From: Candidatus Bathyarchaeota archaeon B26-2
GTDB taxonomy: Archaea > Thermoproteota > Bathyarchaeia > Bathyarchaeales > B26-1
Length of the DNA stretch: 45,683 bases
Assembly (NCBI GenBank): GCA_001593935.1
Contig: LUCE01000009.1
Span: 1 to 45,683, forward strand
Reading direction: 5' to 3'
Both the position numbers and the translations under genes were made by a program. Below are positions 16,389 to 25,487 of this stretch, piece after piece. The notes under the pieces were generated by a model. The model made no database searches. It saw nothing but the letters and a program-made list of their open reading frames with translations, and was not told where the DNA came from. How positions within the stretch are numbered: position 1 is the stretch's first letter; each line of letters starts with the position of its first letter.

Positions 16389-17414
16389 GTGGTGCCTGTG
16401 GGTGCTAGGAGAGGCTTAGTTGCATGCATTCTGATCGTAGTGCTGCTCTCTGTGCTGAGCCTCTGGCTTTATTCGGCCTATAGGTCTCTGATTGACCAGA
16501 TCGGCCGTTTAGAGAAGGAGAGAGAGGATCTACAAAATGAGGTTAACCGTCTTCGGGACCAAGTCGCGGAATTGCAGAGTAGAGTGAGAGAGCTGGAGAA
16601 GGAAGCCACCGAACTACATACCCAAGTAGCCTTACTCACACAGTACTTTCTCGTGGGAGACCACAACTTCACAGATGATCTTGGTAATAACGTTTGGTGG
16701 GTTGCTGAGCGATGGAATCACGATGGGGACGATTACGTCAAGATCGAAGAGGGCCTCTTGAAACTCTTCTACAACGAGACTCTCGGAAGGTACGGAAACT
16801 CTGGGGTTTTTCAAGGCAGACATGCAGATGGTAGGTACGCCCACCAGTTGTGGGTGAGGTCCTCTTCGGTGAGGGATGACTTCAGCGACTACGTGGTATT
16901 CCCTAAAGATTTGCCTGAAGGCAAGTTCTGGCTTGAGGTGAAGTTTAGAATCGTTAGGATGGGTTTCAATTGTTACCCCAACGAGACTCTGCTAGGTTTT
17001 TCGCATGACCCTTACGCCAGGGTGAACTTAGGGGTTACTCTGATGTGCGCCATAAACAACGGGGAGTTCACTCTAGACGCTCAGACCCTCTGGTTGGACA
17101 TCTTCTTCGCGGGTTTCGACTTGAATGAAACCCACAGTTGGAGTATAAGGAAGAACAAGAATTACACGTTTGAGAACCCCGAAACCCACGACATCCATGC
17201 CGGATACTGGGTCTCCGAGACCAGCCCCGATACAGCGTTGGGTGAATGGATAACCCTAAAGATCGATCTCGGAGCTTACATAGGAAAGACTCTGAGAAAC
17301 ATACACCAAATAGACGTTAAGACAGTTCGGGTCTACGGTTTCATCCTCTTTGTAGAGTCGATCGGAGCATACGCTGAGGTAGAGTATGACTACTTCGAGA
17401 CCTACATCCTCTAA
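16389..17414 (+). CDS. Membrane-anchored surface protein with coiled coil and beta-sandwich-like domain
   Basis: A 341-aa protein. Residues 11-30 form an N-terminal membrane anchor. A coiled coil of about 45 residues follows (33-80, heptads rich in E, R, L and V). The exterior domain (about 90-341) is rich in beta strands and aromatics, with several N-glycosylation sequons (NFT, NET, NYT), and looks like a jelly-roll or concanavalin-type fold, a shape often used for carbohydrate binding. No catalytic pair stands out. The coiled coil probably lifts the domain off the membrane and drives oligomerisation. Two GTG codons overlap at the start (16389, 16392). Confidence 0.7.
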   Translation: MVPVGARRGLVACILIVVLLSVLSLWLYSAYRSLIDQIGRLEKEREDLQNEVNRLRDQVAELQSRVRELEKEATELHTQVALLTQYFLVGDHNFTDDLGNNVWWVAERWNHDGDDYVKIEEGLLKLFYNETLGRYGNSGVFQGRHADGRYAHQLWVRSSSVRDDFSDYVVFPKDLPEGKFWLEVKFRIVRMGFNCYPNETLLGFSHDPYARVNLGVTLMCAINNGEFTLDAQTLWLDIFFAGFDLNETHSWSIRKNKNYTFENPETHDIHAGYWVSETSPDTALGEWITLKIDLGAYIGKTLRNIHQIDVKTVRVYGFILFVESIGAYAEVEYDYFETYIL

Positions 17415-17487
17415 ACTCCCTAGAACATTACGAGCCGTCTCAGCTGTAGCCTCAAATCCTTCTTATCCGAGAGAAGGCAACTCTCCT

Positions 17488-17679
17488 TCATCCAGTGTTA
17501 AGTGCTTTAACATTCTTCAGATGTGAGTGATGCGCCTGAATGGATCGATGACTCACTGGCACCAAGAAGGCCTTCACCACAGCCCTTGAGATCGCTTTAT
17601 AGCTCATACCCTTACTGAGGCCTTCGTTGATGAACCTCTGTACCTCCAAGTCCAACTCGCAGACCTTACATCTCCTCAT
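17488..17679 (-). CDS. 63-aa protein with CxxC and helix-turn-helix
   Basis: This short protein begins MRRCKVCELD and continues with a helix-turn-helix-like unit (INEGLSKGMSYKAISRAVV), then VSHRSIQAHHSHLKN. The pair of cysteines with terminal histidines fits a small zinc-stabilised HTH, a type common in viruses and mobile elements. The start at 17679 is chosen because the upstream part of the frame is compositionally unlike protein and contains a perfect palindrome (17686-17699) 6 nt away. It could be an autoregulator or a terminase-small-subunit-like DNA-binding protein. Both ideas are inference. Confidence 0.6.
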   Translation of the reverse strand: MRRCKVCELDLEVQRFINEGLSKGMSYKAISRAVVKAFLVPVSHRSIQAHHSHLKNVKALNTG

Positions 17680-17685
17680 GGACAT

Positions 17686-17699
17686 CGATAACGTTATCG
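17686..17699. promoter_or_regulatory. Perfect 14-bp palindrome at the start of the 63-aa HTH gene
   Basis: CGATAACGTTATCG equals its own reverse complement and ends 6 nt before the ATG (17679). Bound protein would cover the transcription or translation start. A candidate autoregulatory site. Confidence 0.5.
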
Positions 17700-17796
17700 T
17701 AAAAGCAGATTTAAAGTCGATGAACTTAAGATTCAGATTCAAAGACCATCAGAAACAGAAGTTACCCCGAATTTCATCCCTCTCTAGGCTCTGCGA

Positions 17797-18375
17797 TTAC
17801 GCAGATGTCTCCGCCGATTCGACGCTGCATTCAACGTAGTATTGACCATTCTCTGTGAAGACCGCGATTCCTACATTTGTTCCAATGTCCTTCGGGCTGA
17901 TGTTGTCAGGGTTCTCGATGAAGATTATTACGGTGTATCCTGATGCCAAGGTTATGTCGCCGCTCGCTGCGGAGAACGATGCAACCCTGTTTTCAGTGTA
18001 CTCGAAGTTAGACCATGTGTGAGTTGAGTTGGGGCAGATGAGTTCCGTAGCGATCGCCGATGAGTTTCTGAAGTAGTAAACGGTTGACCATGGAACCTCG
18101 ACTCCCCTCACATGTATCCTATCTATCACGACGTCTCTTCCTCCGAGGTTCTCTATCACGATGGCGGCGTAGGCGGTGCCGTTGTCGTAGACCCAAACAT
18201 GCTGGTTTGAGAGCCTCAATATCTCTACTTGAATCATGGTCTCCGTCACTTGGTAAGCGTACATGATCACTCCCCCGGCAAGCATGACCGGAACGACTAG
18301 GAGAATCATGGTTGTGACGGGTGCGCTCAACGCCTTTCTATTCTTGACGGTCCTCATCATCTCTTCGAATTTCAT
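17797..18375 (-). CDS. Archaeal type IV pilin-like protein
   Basis: A 192-aa protein with a class III (prepilin) signal: a short basic leader ending in NRKA, the expected cut before LS (after residue 15), then a hydrophobic helix (TTMILLVVPVMLAGGVIMYAYQ). The mature head (about 45-192) is beta-rich with NGT, NSS and NST sequons. Archaeal prepilin peptidases cut such leaders, and the hydrophobic helices pack into pilus or archaellum-like filaments. No assembly ATPase or platform gene is nearby. A TATA-like stretch (18391-18400) lies only about 20 nt before the ATG, and no ribosome-binding site is visible, which suggests a leaderless mRNA. Confidence 0.75.
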   Translation of the reverse strand: MKFEEMMRTVKNRKALSAPVTTMILLVVPVMLAGGVIMYAYQVTETMIQVEILRLSNQHVWVYDNGTAYAAIVIENLGGRDVVIDRIHVRGVEVPWSTVYYFRNSSAIATELICPNSTHTWSNFEYTENRVASFSAASGDITLASGYTVIIFIENPDNISPKDIGTNVGIAVFTENGQYYVECSVESAETSA

Positions 18376-18390
18376 TTTTGGATCGTGGAT

Positions 18391-18400
18391 TGATATATAA
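18391..18400 (-). promoter_or_regulatory. Probable TATA box of the pilin-like gene
   Basis: Minus-strand TTATATATCA centred about 21 nt before the ATG at 18375. The spacing places the transcription start at or next to the start codon. Confidence 0.5.
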
Positions 18401-18644
18401 CCTTTGAAAATGAATTAAAAAATTATCTTTAGAAAATAGATTCTGTAAAAATCTTCGAGTTATGTTTAAAAACACTGTTTTATCCGCGTTCTTTTGGAAG
18501 CGTCCTCTCGGCATACGGTTAAATGAGAACGAAACCTCGCTGAGAAATATTGTCTTCTAGGTCTCGTGACCGAAATTTTTAGAGATTGTGACGCCCATGG
18601 GCCGTTGGAAAGATTTATCTTCTTAGGGGAGGAATCTCCCTTCC

Positions 18645-20099
18645 ATGAAGAATCGGGATAGACCAAACATCTTGATCTTTCTGATGGACACTCAGCCTGT
18701 CAGAAACATGACGCCTTACGGTTTCCCGAAGGATACGACTCCGAACATTCAGAGGATCGCCGATGAGGGCGTCGTCTACGAGAACCACTTCGTGACTGGT
18801 TCGTGGACTGTTCCATCTCATGCGTCTCTCTTCACTGGGAAGTATCAGTCGGGCCATGGAGCAGGGGTCTCTTACGAGTTTCTGTCACGAGATATGCCTA
18901 CGATGGCCGAAGTCTTGGCCAGAGCTGGATACCAAACTGTTGCGTTCTCAAATAACGGTTGGGTGAACCAAGATGAAACCGACATATGTAGAGGCTTCGA
19001 GCATTACACTTTGGTTCGGAGGAGAGGCCTAAAAGGTCAGACAGTCAACGTCGGCCCTGAGGACAAGTTGATCCTAGAAGCCGGCGAAGACTCCGGATCA
19101 GCCTACACGATCAGACTGGTCCAAGACTGGTTCGAGAGATCATACAACAAAGAGAAGCCCTTCTTCATGTTCATCAACTGCACCGAACCACATCTGAGGG
19201 TCTGGGCTCCTCAGCCGTTCAGGCGTAGGTTCTTGCTCGAAGGCGTCTCTGAGAAAGAAGCCTTAGAGGTCAACCAAGACGTGCATGCGGAACGTATGGG
19301 TCTGGTTGAAAACCGTCCAGACGGCCACATGACCGAGAGGGACTGGGAGATTCTCAAGAGCCTCTACGACGGAGAGACGTCCTGTCTCGACCATAGGATG
19401 GGCATACTCTTCGACTACATGGAATCCAAGGACCTCCTAGACGAGACTCTGCTGATCATAACAAGCGACCACGGAGACCTTCTAGACCGGAGAGGATACA
19501 TGGGCCACCACCTAGCACTCTTTGACGACCTAATCCATACGCCCCTGATCGTCCGTTGTCCAAGTCTCCTTCCAAAAGGAAAGAGGATAAAACATCTCGT
19601 TCAGATTTGCGACTGGCTACCGACCTTCATCGACCTTCTAGGGATAGAGGACCCGACCGTGAATAGAGAGGTACAAGGGGTAAGCCTCGTCCCGACGTGG
19701 GACGACGAACCAGTTAGAGATTTCGTCGTGGCGGAGTACCAGAAGCCCCTACAGACCATTGAACGAGCCTTGAGACGCGACCCAGAGTTCGATTACCGAC
19801 CATGGCTGAGACGGATAAAGACCATAAGAACGCTTGAGTGGAAGTACATATGGTACTCCGATGGGAAAGACATGATCTTCAACATAAGATCGGACCCGGG
19901 TGAAAGGGAGAACCTGATAGAAGAGGAGAGGGCGAAGGCCAAAGAGCTGCGGAGGCAACTGGAGAGGTTCCTTCTCACGATCGAACGTCGGGACTATGGA
20001 GATAAGCTGAGAAACCACTCCTTCAGGAAGGTCCGTTGGGAGAACGTCCACAGAATGAAGGCGTGGGGTATATACCGAGAACTGAGGTTTCCCACATAA
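18645..20099 (+). CDS. Sulfatase-fold (alkaline phosphatase superfamily) enzyme with Thr in place of the formylglycine Cys
   Basis: A 484-aa cytoplasmic protein of the sulfatase branch. It has the N-terminal metal segment (ILIFLMDTQ), the second metal site TSDHGD and the conserved MGHH and TPLIVRCP segments. The active-site signature, normally C/S-x-P-x-R before LLTG, reads T55-V-P-S-H before ASLFTG. The residue that becomes formylglycine is therefore Thr and the signature Arg is His. Thr nucleophiles occur in phosphodiesterases and phosphotransferases of this superfamily, so a phosphoester substrate is as likely as a sulfate ester. No signal peptide is present. A hairpin overlaps the GGGGAGG upstream of the ATG. 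Confidence 0.85.
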   Translation: MKNRDRPNILIFLMDTQPVRNMTPYGFPKDTTPNIQRIADEGVVYENHFVTGSWTVPSHASLFTGKYQSGHGAGVSYEFLSRDMPTMAEVLARAGYQTVAFSNNGWVNQDETDICRGFEHYTLVRRRGLKGQTVNVGPEDKLILEAGEDSGSAYTIRLVQDWFERSYNKEKPFFMFINCTEPHLRVWAPQPFRRRFLLEGVSEKEALEVNQDVHAERMGLVENRPDGHMTERDWEILKSLYDGETSCLDHRMGILFDYMESKDLLDETLLIITSDHGDLLDRRGYMGHHLALFDDLIHTPLIVRCPSLLPKGKRIKHLVQICDWLPTFIDLLGIEDPTVNREVQGVSLVPTWDDEPVRDFVVAEYQKPLQTIERALRRDPEFDYRPWLRRIKTIRTLEWKYIWYSDGKDMIFNIRSDPGERENLIEEERAKAKELRRQLERFLLTIERRDYGDKLRNHSFRKVRWENVHRMKAWGIYRELRFPT

Positions 20100-20256
20100 A
20101 AATGCCGTAGACCGTTTAGGTTTCTCTTCGAGTCTCGGAGCGCATGTCCCGTCTAGAAGTTTCTCAGAAAGAACTGCAGATGTCAACTTTTCGCCTCCCA
20201 ACGTAACCGAACGAGAAAGCGTATAAACTCCAAACATAAGATTAGGTTAGATTGAG

Positions 20257-21585
20257 ATGCAGGTTATAGCTGACCTCCACATCCACAGCAAGTATAGCCG
20301 TGCGACGAGCAGTAAGATGGAGATAAAGGAGATCACCCGCTTCGCCGAGATTAAAGGGTTGAATCTCCTCGGGACCGGAGACTTCACTCACCCAAAATGG
20401 TTCGGGGAGTTACTGAAGAACCTGAGAGAAGTCCCTGAGACTAGCCTGTATGTTCCTCTCGAAGAGTCAACCGGGAAGCCGAGATCTTCCGTGAGGTATA
20501 TGATAACGGGCGAGGTCTCAACGATCTTCACTTACGAAGACTCGGTTAAGAAGATACATCACCTCATACTGACGCCGAGCCTAGAGACTGCGGACCAGAT
20601 AAACGACCGGTTGGCTAAGTATGGTGATCTCGGGGTGGATGGGAGGCCTACGCTAAATATGACGGCTCCCCAGCTCGTTGAGGAGGTTATGGAGGTCTCC
20701 TCCTACAATATGGTTATTCCCGCTCACGCTTGGACTCCGTGGTTCAGCCTCTTCGGAGCTTTTAGCGGCTTCGACCGGATCGAGGACTGTTATCAAGATG
20801 CAACTCGGCACATATCGGCCATCGAGACCGGTCTCTCATCCGATCCGCCTATGAACTGGCGGCTGAGCTCCCTAGACCGGTTCACCCTCATCTCGAACAG
20901 CGACTCCCACTCCCCTTGGCCTTGGAGGATCGGCCGGGAAGCCAACGTCTTCGACCTCAAGAGGTTCACGTACTGGGACGTGGTCGAGGCCATAAAGAGA
21001 AAGGATCCAAAACATTTCAAGTATACGATCGAGACCGACCCGGCCTACGGTAAGTATCACTGGACGGGCCACAGAGCATGCAACGTCTCCTTATCTCCCA
21101 GCGAAGCCATCAAGTTAGGAGGCATCTGCCCGGTCTGCCGCAGGGCCCTAACGAAGGGGGTCGAGCAGAGGGTTGAGGAGCTCGCCGACCGGCCTAGGGG
21201 TTACAAGCCTAGAGGCGTTCCGGGATACAGACATCTGTTGCCCTTATCCGAGATAATCTCGGTGGTGGTAGGAGCCTCAAGCTTGAGCCAGAAGAGGGTC
21301 TGGAGGACGTACAACGCCCTCATCTCGAGGTTCGGCGACGAGTACAAGGTCCTCATAGAGGCTCCATACGAGGAGATGGCTGAGGTCGTCGATCCTAGAG
21401 TCGCCAAGACTGTGATTCAGGTTAGAGAAGAACGGATCAAGATTATACCTGGCTACGACGGGGTCTACGGCCAGCTCGTCCTCCCCGAAAATGACCTGCA
21501 TCCAGATAAGATGAAGGAAGTCGAGTCTCATCCAAAACCTGAGGCGAAGAGGCCTAAACAGAGAACCCTCGCCGATTTCATGTAA
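20257..21585 (+). CDS. endoQ: Endonuclease Q (EndoQ), PHP-domain DNA repair nuclease with C-terminal PIP box
   Basis: A 442-aa protein of the EndoQ family, which cuts DNA 5' to uracil, hypoxanthine, xanthine and abasic sites. The PHP metal site appears as DLHIHSKYSR (6-15), GTGDFTHP, a glutamate in GEVST, HAWTPWFSLFG and SDSHSPW. A zinc-finger region carries HRAC and CPVC. The C-terminus QRTLADFM fits a PCNA-interacting (PIP) box, as known for this family. Length is close to studied homologues. A TATA-like GTATAAAC lies about 35 nt upstream. The NTPase gene follows 20 nt after the stop, and endonuclease V lies about 5 kb downstream on the other strand. Confidence 0.93.
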   Translation: MQVIADLHIHSKYSRATSSKMEIKEITRFAEIKGLNLLGTGDFTHPKWFGELLKNLREVPETSLYVPLEESTGKPRSSVRYMITGEVSTIFTYEDSVKKIHHLILTPSLETADQINDRLAKYGDLGVDGRPTLNMTAPQLVEEVMEVSSYNMVIPAHAWTPWFSLFGAFSGFDRIEDCYQDATRHISAIETGLSSDPPMNWRLSSLDRFTLISNSDSHSPWPWRIGREANVFDLKRFTYWDVVEAIKRKDPKHFKYTIETDPAYGKYHWTGHRACNVSLSPSEAIKLGGICPVCRRALTKGVEQRVEELADRPRGYKPRGVPGYRHLLPLSEIISVVVGASSLSQKRVWRTYNALISRFGDEYKVLIEAPYEEMAEVVDPRVAKTVIQVREERIKIIPGYDGVYGQLVLPENDLHPDKMKEVESHPKPEAKRPKQRTLADFM

Positions 21586-21605
21586 CATAAGGAGACGTTC
21601 TCGCC

Positions 21606-22184
21606 TTGAAACGTATAGTCTTCTTGACGGGTCCCCCAAGGATCGGGAAGACCACCGTTCTCGTTAAGGCTGTTGAGGGCTTGAAATCTCTGGGTTATAA
21701 GGTTGGGGGGATGGTGAGCCGGGAGGTTCGTGAGGGAGGCGTTCGGGTGGGCTTCAAGATAATAGACCTCTCAACTGGCCGTGAGGGCTGGCTTGCGCAC
21801 GTTAGGCAGCCTACCGGCCCAAAAATAAGTAAGTATCGCGTCAACCTGAGCGACCTCGAGTCTGTTGGGGTGAAATCCATAAGAGACGCCGTCCTGAACG
21901 CAGACGTGATAGTAATAGACGAGGTTGGTCCGATGGAGCTCTTCTCAAGATCGTTTAAGGAAGCCGTGAAAACTGCTTTAGAGAGCGGTAAACCCCTCTT
22001 AGGCACGATCCATTATAGAGCTAGAGACCCTCTCATCAACATGATAAAGCGTCATGGTGACGCCGAAGTTTTGGAGGTTACGGCCATGAACCGTAGTCGA
22101 CTTCACGAGACCATAATCGAGGCCGTATCCGCAAGCGAACCCCTCCGTTCCCGGTGTCGGAGAATGGGTTCTGAGAAACACTGA
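21606..22184 (+). CDS. THEP1-family nucleoside-triphosphatase
   Basis: A 192-aa P-loop NTPase of the THEP1 family, which hydrolyses ATP, GTP and other NTPs to diphosphates. Walker A is GPPRIGKTT (9-17), with Arg where Gly is more usual; Walker B is VIVIDEVGPMEL (about 100-111), the family signature. GGMVSREVREGGVRVGF also matches the family. It starts with TTG 20 nt after endoQ and is probably co-transcribed with it. A link to clearing damaged nucleotides is inference from context. Confidence 0.9.
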   Translation: MKRIVFLTGPPRIGKTTVLVKAVEGLKSLGYKVGGMVSREVREGGVRVGFKIIDLSTGREGWLAHVRQPTGPKISKYRVNLSDLESVGVKSIRDAVLNADVIVIDEVGPMELFSRSFKEAVKTALESGKPLLGTIHYRARDPLINMIKRHGDAEVLEVTAMNRSRLHETIIEAVSASEPLRSRCRRMGSEKH

Positions 22185-22248
22185 ATAGCTGAGGATTTCG
22201 GAGAGATGAGGAAACCTTAAATCCTTTCGGGTCGAGAAGATTGAAGAC

Positions 22249-22953
22249 ATGTCGGGAACCTTGGCAGCTCTTGGAAAGAAGACGCTGGGTCTGGCGTTGA
22301 TCTTCAACTCTTTGATGAGCCTAACCTCTGCTCTCAATATCCTCTCTGGCTTCTATGCCGCTAGACCTTGGTGGAAACCTTTCTCGCCGTACCTGGTAGA
22401 TGGCTCGCTCTTCTGGGTTGTGGTTCCGGTCTCGATCTTGAACCTTGTCCCGGCTAAGGTTCTGGGCGAGGTGAGGCTTAGAAGGATTCTGTTTCATCAC
22501 TACATTTACGGGTTATTCGTCTTCCTCATCTCGGCGGCATCAGCTTGGCTCTTTACGCTTCTATCTCCTTCTTGGTCACCCTTGAATGTGTCGTATGGAG
22601 GTCTCAGCGGCTTGATGCCGTATGTGGAGAGTTTCTTCATCTACGGCGGTCTCACACTCTTCTTAGACGATCTCTCCGACGTCTCCCCTAGAGTGAAGCG
22701 TCTCCTTAAAGAGATGGGAAGAAGAGCAGTTAGGTTCGGTAAGCCCCTTAAGGCTTTCCACGTGATCTGCAGCTTAACCTCACTCTACGTCTCGCTGAGT
22801 ATCGGTTTGTGGTTCTGCCAAAACCTGTGGGTAAACTCCTGGTCCATCGGCGCGATGTCGTATGTGGTCCTGATGGCAAGCATCCTCGTGACTAGCCTAT
22901 TCGGTTTGAGGGCTTCCCTAAGAGGCCGCTGCTTCGAGTACCTGTACCACTGA
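22249..22953 (+). CDS. Polytopic membrane protein, unknown function
   Basis: A 234-aa protein with about five to six hydrophobic segments (roughly 13-35, 50-67, 82-103, 122-140, 169-188, 200-219). Basic stretches (VRLRRILFHHY and SPRVKRLLKEMGRR) mark cytoplasmic loops. There are no transporter motifs. It overlaps a possible upstream extension of the next gene, but the two real starts are separated by about 75 nt with a TATA-like element between. Confidence 0.65.
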   Translation: MSGTLAALGKKTLGLALIFNSLMSLTSALNILSGFYAARPWWKPFSPYLVDGSLFWVVVPVSILNLVPAKVLGEVRLRRILFHHYIYGLFVFLISAASAWLFTLLSPSWSPLNVSYGGLSGLMPYVESFFIYGGLTLFLDDLSDVSPRVKRLLKEMGRRAVRFGKPLKAFHVICSLTSLYVSLSIGLWFCQNLWVNSWSIGAMSYVVLMASILVTSLFGLRASLRGRCFEYLYH

Positions 22954-22980
22954 TGCGTGGTATGAGCCGACAACCAAGCA

Positions 22981-22988
22981 TATATAAG
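22981..22988 (+). promoter_or_regulatory. Probable TATA box of the large membrane protein gene
   Basis: TATATAAG lies 40 nt before ATG 23028. It argues against the longer open frame that begins at 22953, since that start would lie upstream of the promoter. Confidence 0.5.
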
Positions 22989-23027
22989 TGTGAACCAAGC
23001 CTCTATATTATCCCGAGAGAGTTAAGT

Positions 23028-25487
23028 ATGAGAAAGATAACAGCCTTCACATTAGGTTCGGTCACGGCGTTCACTGTAGGAGTCTCAATCGTACCGGTAG
23101 AATTCGGGCATATAATCGATTGGTTAGCCCCACTCTTTGGAGAATCTCTACGCGTACTCCTCTCGATGCTCTTCATACTCTTCGGAGACCCCTTCAAGTT
23201 CACGACGTTGGCTCTCATGTGGGCCGTAATAGGTCTCCTCTGCGGCTTGATCGTAAGGAAGATCACTGGAAGCCTGATCTCAGCCTGGCTCGTCTACGGG
23301 ATCATGTTCTTCGTGGCGTTGGTTTCTGCCCTCGGGATAGTTGAGGTAGTCTTGGACCTAGGCATACTTCAGAGGCCTGAGAGCTTACTGGCTCTGATGC
23401 CGCCTATACCTCCAGGAGTCTCGCTGAACACGATCTTGAACGCCCCGATTATAGGTTATCTCTTCAAGACTCTTCAGGAGACCTCGCTCTCGTCCATGGG
23501 TTCGCCGACTGAGATTATATCTCCACTGGCCTCAGCTGTAGCATTAAATGTATTAAAGAACGTACTCATACTCCTTGTCTCGTCTCTGATCGGGTGTGAG
23601 GCTGGGCAGATAATCGAGAGGTTGGTCCTACCTAAGATTGCCGGGAAGATATCCGCCAACAGAACTCCGGGAGGCTCGCATCCTCTCTTAGGCTCCGGTG
23701 GAATCGTTAGGTTCTTAACGAGGAAGTTAAGAACGCCTCAACGCCTCCTCTCTTCAGTCTCCATTCTGACAGTTCTGGTCTTCTCAACCTTAGCGGCATC
23801 CGTCACAACCCTTGAAAACGGCTCATCGGAACCGTATTACGCGGAGGGTCTCTTCTGTTTCGCTACACCTGACGGAACCGCCTACGTAGCAGCAGCCTTC
23901 ATAGACTCCGAGGCAGTTCTCCCCGAAATCGACCTATCAGATTCGGCGTTCGAGAACGCCCTCTTAGGCCTTTTGATATCGCATGACACAAGGGCAGACG
24001 CTCTCCCCCCGATCTTAACCTCTCCCGAGATGCTCAGCGGAATCCTCCCGCCGGACATTCCAAGCGAGTTCTTAGAAAACTTGACGAGGTACTATGCGGT
24101 TGTCCCCCCAACGGTCTTGATCTTAGCGTACCTAGATGTCCCTGAAGGCACGGCCCGAGGGAGAGCAGACTCCGTGGCTGAGGCTTTCTCCTCGGCCTTT
24201 GGGGCTTCCCTCTCCTATTTGGCCTCTTTCTCCCAGAGTTTCGAGATCTCTGGAGAACTTCACGAAGTTAAAGTCTTCGTGTACCAGTCGTCAGATGTCC
24301 TAAGCGACGTCGCCCCTAGGATTATGGGGGTTCTACCGGTCGCGAGGGGCGGCTTAGCAGTTCCCATAAACTCCGCTTATCTTTCAGGTATACTCAGCCC
24401 GGGATCAACCCCGATCTCATCGAACGGAACCGTGATGGTTGTGGGCTTCTTCTCATCCTCCGCGGCTCTCGACCTCTTCAGGGAGGTTGAGGACTTCCCC
24501 TCCGAGTTCATCGGGATGATCGTACCCAACACTACGGAGCCGACTGTCACTGTAGGCCTCTTCTCCTACTGGCTGGATAGGCTTCACTCTTCACCCCTCC
24601 AGCACACCTTCAATATCACTAGCCTACTGAACCTCACGGAGCCCTTACAGTTCTCTCCCGAGGCCACGATCTCAGTTCTCTCAACGGTAGTTCCGAACGC
24701 AACGATCACCGACGGGAAGATAACGTCGCAGACACCTATCGTCTCGTTGATACTCTCGGCGAACCTAACGGACCCAGGGTTAGAGCCAGTGAGGGAAGCC
24801 ATACAGAACCTAAACCTAACCAGAAACGTCACAATAAAGGAGGTTCCAAAGGGCTCCACGATCTCAGCTGAGGACCTCACCTTGAGTTTCACTCAGATCC
24901 TCCCGATGGAGATGGATGTGGAGAAGATGATCACTCTTTCTGAAGTGAGCCCCGGACAGGCGGTAGATGTCACGGTGACCATAACCAACAGAGATGACAC
25001 CCCAGCTGAGAACGTAACTCTGGACGATCGCCTTCTTCTAGCGTATTATGGAGCTGCAGCATCCATTGAGGTCAAGGACGGTAATCTGACGACGACTTGG
25101 GACCAGATCCCTGCGAACTCCTCGGTTACGCATAGATACACGATCGTGCTGAAGAAGGAAGGCTTATACACGATACCTTACGCCAAGGTTAGCTACAACT
25201 ACATGAACCTAACATTCACAGCCAGGTCTAGAAACCGCTACATAAGGGTTCGGGGACCATCCGCGCCAAGCCTCTTGATAACGGGCATACCGAAGGCGTG
25301 GGGAACCCTAACAAGGATGATCGATAGAGTTCCTGGCTTGGAGGGAATGGGTTCCGTGATAGTCTCCTCGATAACCTTGGCCATAGTCGGTCTGATAGGG
25401 TTCAACGAGTACAGAAACATAAGAAGATGGCTCAAAGCTAGAAGGGAGAGACGAGCGCTGGATGCATTCCCGCTGGGAACCACCTAA
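23028..25487 (+). CDS. Large membrane protein with exterior beta-rich domains
   Basis: An 819-aa protein. The first about 255 residues hold four to six hydrophobic segments and a long hydrophobic loop. One further segment follows KLRTPQRLLSS, and a final membrane helix is near the C-terminus (SVIVSSITLAIVGLIGF) with a basic tail (RRWLKARRERR). Between them lies an exterior region of about 480 residues with many N-glycosylation sequons (NGS, NLT, NTT, NVT). It ends in an immunoglobulin-like repeat of the DUF11/CARDB type (VDVTVTITNRDDTPAENVTL). No function is recognised; it may be a surface or cell-envelope protein. ATG 23028 is preferred because of the TATA box at 22981. Confidence 0.72.
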   Translation: MRKITAFTLGSVTAFTVGVSIVPVEFGHIIDWLAPLFGESLRVLLSMLFILFGDPFKFTTLALMWAVIGLLCGLIVRKITGSLISAWLVYGIMFFVALVSALGIVEVVLDLGILQRPESLLALMPPIPPGVSLNTILNAPIIGYLFKTLQETSLSSMGSPTEIISPLASAVALNVLKNVLILLVSSLIGCEAGQIIERLVLPKIAGKISANRTPGGSHPLLGSGGIVRFLTRKLRTPQRLLSSVSILTVLVFSTLAASVTTLENGSSEPYYAEGLFCFATPDGTAYVAAAFIDSEAVLPEIDLSDSAFENALLGLLISHDTRADALPPILTSPEMLSGILPPDIPSEFLENLTRYYAVVPPTVLILAYLDVPEGTARGRADSVAEAFSSAFGASLSYLASFSQSFEISGELHEVKVFVYQSSDVLSDVAPRIMGVLPVARGGLAVPINSAYLSGILSPGSTPISSNGTVMVVGFFSSSAALDLFREVEDFPSEFIGMIVPNTTEPTVTVGLFSYWLDRLHSSPLQHTFNITSLLNLTEPLQFSPEATISVLSTVVPNATITDGKITSQTPIVSLILSANLTDPGLEPVREAIQNLNLTRNVTIKEVPKGSTISAEDLTLSFTQILPMEMDVEKMITLSEVSPGQAVDVTVTITNRDDTPAENVTLDDRLLLAYYGAAASIEVKDGNLTTTWDQIPANSSVTHRYTIVLKKEGLYTIPYAKVSYNYMNLTFTARSRNRYIRVRGPSAPSLLITGIPKAWGTLTRMIDRVPGLEGMGSVIVSSITLAIVGLIGFNEYRNIRRWLKARRERRALDAFPLGTT

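Noticed and set aside
22953-23027. A longer N-terminus of the large membrane protein
   Set aside because: A TATA box at 22981 lies inside this extension, and the shorter start has the expected hydrophobic N-terminus.
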